A stretch of DNA of 64,000 nucleotides, taken from contig CP136898.1 in the NCBI GenBank assembly GCA_034359265.1, forward strand, positions 54,735,501 through 54,799,500. The letters are read 5' to 3'. The position numbers and the translations under genes are program-made. The first letter of the stretch is position 1; each line of letters opens with the position of its first letter. The DNA comes from Canna indica (taxonomy: Eukaryota > Streptophyta > Magnoliopsida > Zingiberales > Cannaceae). Of this stretch, positions 1 to 9,322 are shown in pieces. A model generated the notes under the pieces. That model was not told the DNA's origin and did no database searches. It worked only from the letters and a program-made list of their open reading frames with translations.

Positions 1-76
1 ATTCTTTTCAAAAAATCTTGCAATTCTTTGCATTAGTCTGTCAAAAATAACTCGATTAACAACTTCTCCCATCACA
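1..76 (+). repeat. Partial monomer at left edge
   Basis: This is the 3' part of a monomer cut by the window start. It begins within the core at ATTC, shows the CAAAAAATC variant of the TTCGAA centre and ends with CCCATCACA. The first base pairs carry a private change (ATTCTTTTC instead of ATTCTATTC). It has the CATTAGTCTGTC 3' end of class M1, and the M4 monomer that follows fits an M1-M4-M5-M3 tetramer interrupted by the window edge. Confidence 0.9.
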
Positions 77-88
77 GTGAATGTTCTA

Positions 89-104
89 GAGTCGCTCGTG
101 ACTC
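89..104. other. Upstream dyad: GAGTC-N6-GACTC
   Basis: Positions 13-17 and 24-28 of the monomer form a 5-bp inverted repeat. In M1, M2 and M5 the spacer contains most of the CTCGAG palindrome. M4 (CTCGTG), M6 and M7 (CTCGGG), M3 (CTTGAG) and M10 (GGACGGG) disrupt that palindrome. M6 also breaks the right arm (GACTA), as does M3 (GACAC). Class identity is therefore encoded partly at this element. No function can be assigned. Confidence 0.5.
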
Positions 105-158
105 AGATTGCTGGGCATTTCGAGTCGATACCCCGTTGTTCAATCAGTCGGCTTCGTT

Positions 159-182
159 CAAGATTCTATTCGAAAAATCTTG
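159..182. other. Core dyad: CAAGATT-N10-AATCTTG
   Basis: In each monomer, positions 83-89 (CAAGATT) and 100-106 (AATCTTG) form a perfect 7-bp inverted repeat around a 10-bp spacer that contains the TTCGAA palindrome. These coordinates mark the first complete copy; the element recurs every 162 bp. It lies in the block (76-116) that does not differ between M1 and M2. Common variants change the spacer (TTCAAA, TTCTAA, TATACG, TATCCG) and seldom the arms. M7 loses the last paired base (AATCTTC). A protein-binding role is inference. Confidence 0.6.
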
Positions 183-209
183 CAATTCTTTGCATTAGTC
201 TATCAAAAA
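173..209. other. Two A-tracts spaced by 32 bp
   Basis: Each monomer has A5 runs starting at positions 97 and 129 (here 173-177 and 205-209). The 32-bp spacing is close to three helical turns, the arrangement that adds up to intrinsic curvature. In M2 the second run is A6 starting at 128. In M3 the TA insertion moves the spacing to about 34 bp. Confidence 0.5.
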
Positions 210-400
210 TAACTCGATTAACAACTTCTCCCATCACAGTGAACATTCTGGAGTCGCTCGAGACTCAGATTGCTGGGCGTTTCGAGTCGATACCCCGCTG
301 TTCAATTAGTCAGCTTCGTTCAAGATTCTATTCGAAAAATCTTGCAATTCTTGGCATTAGTCTGTCAAAAATAACTCGATTAACAACTTCTCCCACCACA

Positions 401-564
401 GTGAATGTTCTGGAGTCGCTTGAGACACAGATTTCTGGTCGTTTCGAGCCGATACCCCGTAGTTCAATCCGTAGGCTTCGTTCAAGATTCTATTCGAAAA
501 ATCTTGCAATTCTTTGCAATATAGTCTGTAAAAAATAACTCGATTAACAACTTATCCCATCACA
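401..564 (+). repeat. Monomer class M3 (164 bp), example
   Basis: M3 shares the M2 5' and middle blocks (TTTCTGGTC, CAATCCGTAGG) but adds GCTTGAGACACAG and GAGCCGATA. It carries a TA insertion giving CAATATAGTC, so it is 164 bp long, and many copies end in TTATCCCATC instead of TTCTCCCATC. Forty-six copies account for all the +2 length in the window. M3 usually ends a sub-module (after M5 or M1) and so works as a punctuation mark for HOR boundaries. Confidence 0.93.
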
Positions 565-726
565 GTGAATGTTCTGGAGTCGCTCGAGACTCAGATTGCT
601 AGGCGATTTGAGTCGATACCCCGCTGTTCAATCAGTCGGCTTCGTTCAAGATTCTATTCGAAAAATCTTGCAATTCTTTGCATTAGTTTGTCAAAAATAA
701 CTCGATTAACAACTTCTCCCATCACA

Positions 727-888
727 GTGAATGTTCTGGAGTCGCTCGAGACTCAGATTTCTGGTCGTTTCGAGTCGATACCCCGAAGTTCAATCCGTAG
801 GCTTCGTTCAAGATTCTATTCGAAAAATCTTGCAATTCTTTGCAATAGTCTATAAAAAATAACTCGATTAACAACTTCTCCCATCACA
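727..888 (+). repeat. Monomer class M2, example
   Basis: This 162-bp unit is the usual partner of M1 in 324-bp dimers. It differs from M1 at nine positions (34, 39, 60, 61, 70, 73, 119, 126, 128), which fall in three clusters: TTTCTGGTC, GAAGTTCAATCCGTAGG and CAATAGTCTATAAA. Bases 76-116 are unchanged. The C-to-A change at 128 turns TCA into TAA and closes the frame that is open in M1. Sub-variants carry TATACG or TATCCG in place of TATTCG, or CCAAAG in place of CCGAAG. Confidence 0.93.
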
Positions 889-1536
889 GTGAATGTTCTG
901 GAGTCGCTCGAGACTCAGATTGTTGGGCGATTTGAGTCGATACCCCGCTGTTCAATCAGTCGGCTTCGTTCAAGATTCTATTCGAAAAATCTTGCAATTC
1001 TTTGCATTAGTTTGTCAAAAATAACTCGATTAACAACTTCTCCCATCACAGTGAATGTTCTGGAGTCGCTCGAGACTCAGATTTCTGGTCGTTTCGAGTC
1101 GATACCCCGAAGTTCAATCCGTAGGCTTCGTTCAAGATTCTATACGAAAAATCTTGCAATTCTTTGCAATAGTCTATAAAAAATAACTCGATTAACAACT
1201 TCTCCCATCACAGTGAATGTTCTGGAGTCGCTCGAGACTCAGATTGTTGGGCGTTTCGAGTCGATACCCCGCTGTTCAATCAGTCGGCTTCGTTCAAGAT
1301 TCTATTCAAAAAATCTTGCAATTCTTTGCATTAGTCTGTCAAAAATAACTCGATTAACAACTTCTCCCATCACAGTGAATGTTCTAGAGTCGCTCGTGAC
1401 TCAGATTGCTGGGCATTTTGAGTCGATACCCCGCTGTTCAATCAGTCGGCTTCGTTCAAGATTCTATTCGAAAAATCTTGCAATTCTTTGCATTAGTCTA
1501 TCAAAAATAACTCGATTAACAACTTCTCCCATCACA

Positions 1537-1698
1537 GTGAACGTTCTGGAGTCGCTCGAGACTCAGATTGCTGGGCGTTTCGAGTCGATACCCCGCTGTT
1601 CAATTAGTCAGCTTCGTTCAAGATTCTATTCGAAAAATCTTGCAATTCTTGGCATTAGTCTGTCAAAAATAACTCGATTAACAACTTCTCCCACCACA
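1537..1698 (+). repeat. Monomer class M5, example
   Basis: This 162-bp class is M1-like at the 5' end, then has TTAGTCAGC, CTTGGCATTAG and CCCACCACA. In the first 42 kb it almost always precedes M3. Copies near 33665, 35451, 38857 and 41289 carry CTCGTTACTC or CTTGTTACTC at the 5' end, so their front comes from another class. Units at 44209 and 46155 keep only the CCCACCACA end. Confidence 0.9.
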
Positions 1699-1862
1699 GT
1701 GAATGTTCTGGAGTCGCTTGAGACACAGATTTCTGGTCGTTTCGAGCCGATACCCCGAAGTTCAATCCGTAGGCTTCGTTCAAGATTCTATTCGAAAAAT
1801 CTTGCAATTCTTTGCAATATAGTCTGTAAAAAATAACTCGATTAACAACTTATCCCATCACA

Positions 1863-4456
1863 GTGAATGTTCTGGAGTCGCTCGAGACTCAGATTGCTAG
1901 GCGATTTGAGTCGATACCCCGCTGTTCAATCAGTCGGCTTCGTTCAAGATTCTATTCGAAAAATCTTGCAATTCTTTGCATTAGTTTGTCAAAAATAACT
2001 CGATTAACAACTTCTCCCATCACAGTGAATGTTCTGGAGTCGCTCGAGACTCAGATTTCTGGTCGTTTCGAGTCGATACCCCGAAGTTCAATCCGTAGGC
2101 TTCGTTCAAGATTCTATTCGAAAAATCTTGCAATTCTTTGCAATAGTCTATAAAAAATAACTCGATTAACAACTTCTCCCATCACAGTGAATGTTCTGGA
2201 GTCGCTCGAGACTCAGATTGTTGGGCGATTTGAGTCGATACCCCGCTGTTCAATCAGTCGGCTTCGTTCAAGATTCTATTCGAAAAATCTTGCAATTCTT
2301 TGCATTAGTTTGTCAAAAATAACTCGATTAACAACTTCTCCCATCACAGTGAATGTTCTGGAGTCGCTCGAGACTCAGATTTCTGGTCGTTTCGAGTCGA
2401 TACCCCGAAGTTCAATCCGTAGGCTTCGTTCAAGATTCTATTCGAAAAATCTTGCAATTCTTTGCAATAGTCTATAAAAAATAACTCGATTAACAACTTC
2501 TCCCATCACAGTGAATGTTCTGGAGTCGCTCGAGACTCAGATTGTTGGGCGATTTGAGTCGATACCCCGCTGTTCAATCAGTCGGCTTCGTTCAAGATTC
2601 TATTCGAAAAATCTTGCAATTCTTTGCATTAGTTTGTCAAAAATAACTCGATTAACAACTTCTCCCATCACAGTGAATGTTCTGGAGTCGCTCGAGACTC
2701 AGATTTCTGGTCGTTTCGAGTCGATACCCCAAAGTTCAATCCGTAGGCTTCGTTCAAGATTCTATACGAAAAATCTTGCAATTCTTTGCAATAGTCTATA
2801 AAAAATAACTCGATTAACAACTTCTCCCATCACAGTGAATGTTCTGGAGTCGCTCGAGACTCAGATTGTTGGGCGTTTCGAGTCGATACCCCGCTGTTCA
2901 ATCAGTCGGCTTCGTTCAAGATTCTATTCAAAAAATCTTGCAATTATTTGCATTAGTCTATCAAAAATAACTCGATTAACAACTTCACCCATCACAGTGA
3001 ATGTTCTGGAGTCGCTCGAGACTCAGATTTCTGGTCGTTTCGAGTCGATACCCCGAAGTTCAATCCGTAGGCTTCGTTCAAGATTCTATTCGAAAAATCT
3101 TGCAATTCTTTGCAATAGTCTATAAAAAATAACTCGATTAACAACTTCTCCCATCACAGTGAATGTTCTGGAGTCGCTCGAGACTCAGATTGTTGGGCGA
3201 TTTGAGTCGATACCCCGCTGTTCAATCAGTCGGCTTCGTTCAAGATTCTATTCGAAAAATCTTGCAATTCTTTGCATTAGTTTGTCAAAAATAACTCGAT
3301 TAACAACTTCTCCCATCACAGTGAATGTTCTGGAGTCGCTCGAGACTCAGATTTCTGGTCGTTTCGAGTCGATACCCCGAAGTTCAATCCGTAGGCTTCG
3401 TTCAAGATTCTATTCGAAAAATCTTGCAATTCTTTGCAATAGTCTATAAAAAATAACTCGATTAACAACTTCTCCCATCACAGTGAATGTTCTGGAGTCG
3501 CTCGAGACTCAGATTGTTGGGCGATTTGAGTCGATACCCCGCTGTTCAATCAGTCGGCTTCGTTCAAGATTCTATTCGAAAAATCTTGCAATTCTTTGCA
3601 TTAGTTTGTCAAAAATAACTCGATTAACAACTTCTCCCATCACAGTGAATGTTCTGGAGTCGCTCGAGACTCAGATTTCTGGTCGTTTCGAGTCGATACC
3701 CCAAAGTTCAATCCGTAGGCTTCGTTCAAGATTCTATACGAAAAATCTTGCAATTCTTTGCAATAGTCTATAAAAAATAACTCGATTAACAACTTCTCCC
3801 ATCACAGTGAATGTTCTGGAGTCGCTCGAGACTCAGATTGTTGGGCGTTTCGAGTCGATACCCCGCTGTTCAATCAGTCGGCTTCGTTCAAGATTCTATT
3901 CAAAAAATCTTGCAATTCTTTGCATTAGTCTGTCAAAAATAACTCGATTAACAACTTCTCCCATCACAGTGAATGTTCTAGAGTCGCTCGTGACTCAGAT
4001 TGCTGGGCATTTCGAGTCGATACCCCGCTGTTCAATCAGTCGGCTTCGTTCAAGATTCTATTCGAAAAATCTTGCAATTCTTTGCATTAGTCTATCAAAA
4101 ATAACTCGATTAACAACTTCTCCCATCACAGTGAACGTTCTGGAGTCGCTCGAGACTCAGATTGCTGAGCGTTTCGAGTCGATACCCCGCTGTTCAATTA
4201 GTCAGCTTCGTTCAAGATTCTATTCGAAAAATCTTGCAATTCTTGGCATTAGTCTGTCAAAAATAACTCGATTAACAACTTCTCCCACCACAGTGAATGT
4301 TCTGGAGTCGCTTGAGACACAGATTTCTGGTCGTTTCGAGCCGATACCCCGTAGTTCAATCCGTAGGCTTCGTTCAAGATTCTATTCGAAAAATCTTGCA
4401 ATTCTTTGCAATATAGTCTGTAAAAAATAACTCGATTAACAACTTATCCCATCACA
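1863..4456. repeat. HOR, 2594 bp, long form (16 monomers)
   Basis: Six M1-M2 dimers are followed by M1-M4-M5-M3. Dimers 2-3 and 5-6 are near copies at an offset of 972 bp (2187-2834 against 3159-3806). Both third members carry CCCCAAAG and TATACG, so three dimers were duplicated inside the short form. The M1 at 2835 has TTATTTGC and its 3' end reads TTCACCC. Confidence 0.9.
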
Positions 4457-4782
4457 GTGAATGTTCTGGAGTCGCTCGAGACTCAGATTGCTGGGCGTTT
4501 CGAGTCGATACCCCGCTGTTCAATTAGTCAGCTTCGTTCAAGATTCTATTCGAAAAATCTTGCAATTCTTGGCATTAGTCTGTCAAAAATAACTCGATTA
4601 ACAACTTCTCCCACCACAGTGAATGTTCTGGAGTCGCTTGAGACACAGATTTCTGGTCGTTTCGAGCCGATACCCCGAAGTTCAATCCGTAGGCTTCGTT
4701 CAAGATTCTATTCGAAAAATCTTGCAATTCTTTGCAATATAGTCTGTAAAAAATAACTCGATTAACAACTTATCCCATCACA
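4457..4782. repeat. Extra M5-M3 dimer
   Basis: A 326-bp M5-M3 pair follows the M1-M4-M5-M3 tetramer directly, so M5-M3 occurs twice in a row (4131-4456 and 4457-4782). The second M5 has GCTGGGC where the first has GCTGAGC, so this is an unequal-exchange insertion from another copy and not a simple slip duplication. Confidence 0.88.
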
Positions 4783-7376
4783 GTGAATGTTCTGGAGTCG
4801 CTCGAGACTCAGATTGCTAGGCGATTTGAGTCGATACCCCGCTGTTCAATCAGTCGGCTTCGTTCAAGATTCTATTCGAAAAATCTTGCAATTCTTTGCA
4901 TTAGTTTGTCAAAAATAACTCGATTAACAACTTCTCCCATCACAGTGAATGTTCTGGAGTCGCTCGAGACTCAGATTTCTGGTCGTTTCGAGTCGATACC
5001 CCGAAGTTCAATCCGTAGGCTTCGTTCAAGATTCTATTCGAAAAATCTTGCAATTCTTTGCAATAGTCTATAAAAAATAACTCGATTAACAACTTCTCCC
5101 ATCACAGTGAATGTTCTGGAGTCGCTCGAGACTCAGATTGTTGGGCGATTTGAGTCGATACCCCGCTGTTCAATCAGTCGGCTTCGTTCAAGATTCTATT
5201 CGAAAAATCTTGCAATTCTTTGCATTAGTTTGTCAAAAATAACTCGATTAACAACTTCTCCCATCACAGTGAATGTTCTGGAGTCGCTCGAGACTCAGAT
5301 TTCTGGTCGTTTCGAGTCGATACCCCGAAGTTCAATCCGTAGGCTTCGTTCAAGATTCTATTCGAAAAATCTTGCAATTCTTTGCAATAGTCTATAAAAA
5401 ATAACTCGATTAACAACTTCTCCCATCACAGTGAATGTTCTGGAGTCGCTCGAGACTCAGATTGTTGGGCGATTTGAGTCGATACCCCGCTGTTCAATCA
5501 GTCGGCTTCGTTCAAGATTCTATTCGAAAAATCTTGCAATTCTTTGCATTAGTTTGTCAAAAATAACTCGATTAACAACTTCTCCCATCACAGTGAATGT
5601 TCTGGAGTCGCTCGAGACTCAGATTTCTGGTCGTTTCGAGTCGATACCCCAAAGTTCAATCCGTAGGCTTCGTTCAAGATTCTATACGAAAAATCTTGCA
5701 ATTCTTTGCAATAGTCTATAAAAAATAACTCGATTAACAACTTCTCCCATCACAGTGAATGTTCTGGAGTCGCTCGAGACTCAGATTGTTGGGCGTTTCG
5801 AGTCGATACCCCGCTGTTCAATCAGTCGGCTTCGTTCAAGATTCTATTCAAAAAATCTTGCAATTATTTGCATTAGTCTATCAAAAATAACTCGATTAAC
5901 AACTTCACCCATCACAGTGAATGTTCTGGAGTCGCTCGAGACTCAGATTTCTGGTCGTTTCGAGTCGATACCCCGAAGTTCAATCCGTAGGCTTCGTTCA
6001 AGATTCTATTCGAAAAATCTTGCAATTCTTTGCAATAGTCTATAAAAAATAACTCGATTAACAACTTCTCCCATCACAGTGAATGTTCTGGAGTCGCTCG
6101 AGACTCAGATTGTTGGGCGATTTGAGTCGATACCCCGCTGTTCAATCAGTCGGCTTCGTTCAAGATTCTATTCGAAAAATCTTGCAATTCTTTGCATTAG
6201 TTTGTCAAAAATAACTCGATTAACAACTTCTCCCATCACAGTGAATGTTCTGGAGTCGCTCGAGACTCAGATTTCTGGTCGTTTCGAGTCGATACCCCGA
6301 AGTTCAATCCGTAGGCTTCGTTCAAGATTCTATTCGAAAAATCTTGCAATTCTTTGCAATAGTCTATAAAAAATAACTCGATTAACAACTTCTCCCATCA
6401 CAGTGAATGTTCTGGAGTCGCTCGAGACTCAGATTGTTGGGCGATTTGAGTCGATACCCCGCTGTTCAATCAGTCGGCTTCGTTCAAGATTCTATTCGAA
6501 AAATCTTGCAATTCTTTGCATTAGTTTGTCAAAAATAACTCGATTAACAACTTCTCCCATCACAGTGAATGTTCTGGAGTCGCTCGAGACTCAGATTTCT
6601 GGTCGTTTCGAGTCGATACCCCAAAGTTCAATCCGTAGGCTTCGTTCAAGATTCTATACGAAAAATCTTGCAATTCTTTGCAATAGTCTATAAAAAATAA
6701 CTCGATTAACAACTTCTCCCATCACAGTGAATGTTCTGGAGTCGCTCGAGACTCAGATTGTTGGGCGTTTCGAGTCGATACCCCGCTGTTCAATCAGTCG
6801 GCTTCGTTCAAGATTCTATTCAAAAAATCTTGCAATTCTTTGCATTAGTCTGTCAAAAATAACTCGATTAACAACTTCTCCCATCACAGTGAATGTTCTA
6901 GAGTCGCTCGTGACTCAGATTGCTGGGCATTTCGAGTCGATACCCCGCTGTTCAATCAGTCGGCTTCGTTCAAGATTCTATTCGAAAAATCTTGCAATTC
7001 TTTGCATTAGTCTATCAAAAATAACTCGATTAACAACTTCTCCCATCACAGTGAACGTTCTGGAGTCGCTCGAGACTCAGATTGCTGAGCGTTTCGAGTC
7101 GATACCCCGCTGTTCAATTAGTCAGCTTCGTTCAAGATTCTATTCGAAAAATCTTGCAATTCTTGGCATTAGTCTGTCAAAAATAACTCGATTAACAACT
7201 TCTCCCACCACAGTGAATGTTCTGGAGTCGCTTGAGACACAGATTTCTGGTCGTTTCGAGCCGATACCCCGAAGTTCAATCCGTAGGCTTCGTTCAAGAT
7301 TCTATTCGAAAAATCTTGCAATTCTTTGCAATATAGTCTGTAAAAAATAACTCGATTAACAACTTATCCCATCACA
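4783..7376. repeat. HOR, 2594 bp, long form, second copy
   Basis: The order matches 1863-4456 at an offset of 2920 bp, including the private TTATTTGC and TTCACCC variants at the dimer starting at 5755 and the two CCCCAAAG M2 units. The M5 at 7051 shares GCTGAGC with the one at 4131. The two copies are nearly identical by eye. Confidence 0.9.
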
Positions 7377-8674
7377 GTGAATGTTCTGGAGTCGCTCGAG
7401 ACTCAGATTGCTAGGCGATTTGAGTCGATACCCCGCTGTTCAATCAGTCGACTTCGTTCAAGATTCTATTCGAAAAATCTTGCAATTCTTTGCATTAGTT
7501 TGTCAAAAATAACTCGATTAACAACTTCTCCCATCACAGTGAATGTTCTGGAGTCGCTCGAGACTCAGATTTCTGGTCGTTTCGAGTCGATACCCCGAAG
7601 TTCAATCCGTAGGCTTCGTTCAAGATTCTATTCGAAAAATCTTGCAATTCTTTGCAATAGTCTATAAAAAATAACTCGATTAACAACTTCTCCCATCACA
7701 GTGAATGTTCTGGAGTCGCTCGAGACTCAGATTGTTGGGCGATTTGAGTCGATACCCCGCTGTTCAATCAGTCGGCTTCGTTCAAGATTCTATTCGAAAA
7801 ATCTTGCAATTCTTTGCATTAGTTTGTCAAAAATAACTCGATTAACAACTTCTCCCATCACAGTGAATGTTCTGGAGTCGCTCGAGACTCAGATTTCTGG
7901 TCGTTTTGAGTCGATACCCCGAAGTTCAATCCGTAGGCTTCGTTCAAGATTCTATTCGAAAAATCTTGCAATTCTTTGCAATAGTCTATAAAAAATAACT
8001 CGATTAACAACTTCTCCCATCACAGTGAATGTTCTGGAGTCGCTCGAGACTCAGATTGTTGGGCGTTTCGAGTCGATACCCCGCTGTTCAATCAGTCGGC
8101 TTCGTTCAAGATTCTATTCAAAAAATCTTGCAATTCTTTGCATTAGTCTGTCAAAAATAACTCGATTAACAACTTCTCCCATCACAGTGAATGTTCTGGA
8201 GTCGCTCGTGACTCAGATTGCTGGGCATTTCGAGTCGATACCCCGCTGTTCAATCAGTCGGCTTCGTTCAAGATTCTATTCGAAAAATCTTGCAATTCTT
8301 TGCATTAGTCTATCAAAAATAACTCGATAAACAACTTCTTCCATCACAGTGAATGTTCTGGAGTCGCTCGAGACTCAGATTGCTGGGCGTTTCGAGTCGA
8401 TACCCCGCTGTTCAATTAGTCAGCTTCGTTCAAGATTCTATTCGAAAAATCTTGCAATTCTTGGCATTAGTCTGTCAAAAATAACTCGATTAACAACTTC
8501 TCCCACCACAGTGAATGTTCTGGAGTCGCTTGAGACACAGATTTCTGGTCGTTTCGAGCCGATACCCCGAAGTTCAATCCGTAGGCTTCGTTCAAGATTC
8601 TATTTGAAAAATCTTGCAATTCTTTGCAATATAGTCTGTAAAAAATAACTCGATTAACAACTTATCCCATCACA
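7377..8674. repeat. HOR, 1298 bp, short form, second copy
   Basis: Two M1-M2 dimers are followed by M1-M4-M5-M3. Private changes include AGTCGACTTC in the first M1, GTTTTGAG in the second M2, and CTCGATAAAC with CTTCTTCC at the end of the M4. The last of these puts a stop into the normally open frame. It is the last unit of the M1-M2-rich left domain. Confidence 0.88.
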
Positions 8675-8836
8675 GTGAATGTTCTGGAGTCGCTCGAGAC
8701 TCAGATTGCTGGGCGTTTCGAGTCGATACCCCGCTGTTCAATCAGTCGGCTTCGTTCAAGATTCTATTCGAAAAATCTTGCAATTCTTTGCATTAGTCTA
8801 TCAAAAATAACTCGATTAACAACTTCTCCCATCACA
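8675..8836 (+). repeat. Monomer class M1 (basal), example
   Basis: This 162-bp unit is a representative of the commonest class. Diagnostic bases are GCTGGGC at monomer positions 34-40, CGCTGTTC at 58-65, CAGTCGG at 69-75 and CATTAGTC at 117-124. The reading frame from GTG has no stop, so it runs on into the next unit. Frequent sub-variants are GTTGGGC at 34-40, GATTTGAG instead of GTTTCGAG, and TTCAAA instead of TTCGAA at 93-98. M1 is the first member of nearly every dimer, trimer and tetramer in the array. Confidence 0.93.
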
Positions 8837-9160
8837 GTGAATGTTCTGGAGTCGCTCGAGACTCAGATTTCTGGTCGTTTCGAGTCGATACCCCGAAGTT
8901 CAATCCGTAGGCTTCGTTCAAGATTCTATACGAAAAATCTTGCAATTCTTTAAAATAGTCTATAAAAAATAACTCGATTAACAACTTCTCCCATCACAGT
9001 GAATGTTCTGGAGTCGCTCGAGACTCAGATTGTTGGGCGTTTCGAGTCGATACCCCGCTGTTCAATCAGTCGGCTTCGTTCAAGATTCTATTCAAAAAAT
9101 CTTGCAATTCTTTGCATTAGTCTGTCAAAAATAACTCGATTAACAACTTCTCCCATCACA

Positions 9161-9322
9161 GTGAATGTTCTGGAGTCGCTCGTGACTCAGATTGCTGGGC
9201 ATTTCGAGTCGATACCCCGCTGTTCAATCAGTCGGCTTCGTTCAAGATTCTATTCGAAAAATCTTGCAATTCTTTGCATTAGTCTATCAAAAATAACTCG
9301 ATTAACAACTTCTCCCATCACA
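9161..9322 (+). repeat. Monomer class M4, example
   Basis: This 162-bp class is M1-like but reads CTCGTGACTC (loss of the CTCGAG palindrome) and GGGCATTTC at 38-46. Several copies also have TCTAGAG instead of TCTGGAG, and a subset in 9.6-14.6 kb has GTTAATG in place of GTGAATG. It is always the second unit of M1-M4-M2 trimers or M1-M4-M5-M3 tetramers and is confined to roughly the first 31.8 kb. Confidence 0.9.

Larger units (their letters stand above)
77..564. repeat. M4-M5-M3 remnant of a cut HOR
   Basis: These three monomers, with the partial M1 at 1-76, form the terminal tetramer of a HOR that extends left of the window. They match 1375-1862 closely; differences seen include CCCGTTGTTC in the M4 and GAACATTC at the start of the M5. 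Confidence 0.88.
565..1862. repeat. HOR, 1298 bp, short form (8 monomers)
   Basis: The order is two M1-M2 dimers followed by M1-M4-M5-M3. The first M1 has GCTAGGCGATTTG and the second GTTGGGCGATTTG. The second M2 has TATACGAAA. Its length is seven units of 162 plus one of 164. It matches the short form at 7377-8674 and the ends of the two long forms. Confidence 0.9.

Noticed and set aside
170..186. CENP-B box in the monomer
   Set aside because: Three TTCG cores occur (monomer positions 43, 78 and 93). TTCGAAAAA fits the first half of the box (TTCGNNNNA), but CTTGC or TTCT stands where CGGG is required, so the match is too weak to call.
159..192. Intrinsic transcription terminator at CAAGATT/AATCTTG
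   Set aside because: The stem is A+T-rich and only 7 bp, and no T-run follows directly. As part of a satellite repeated 394 times, a terminator reading is not credible.
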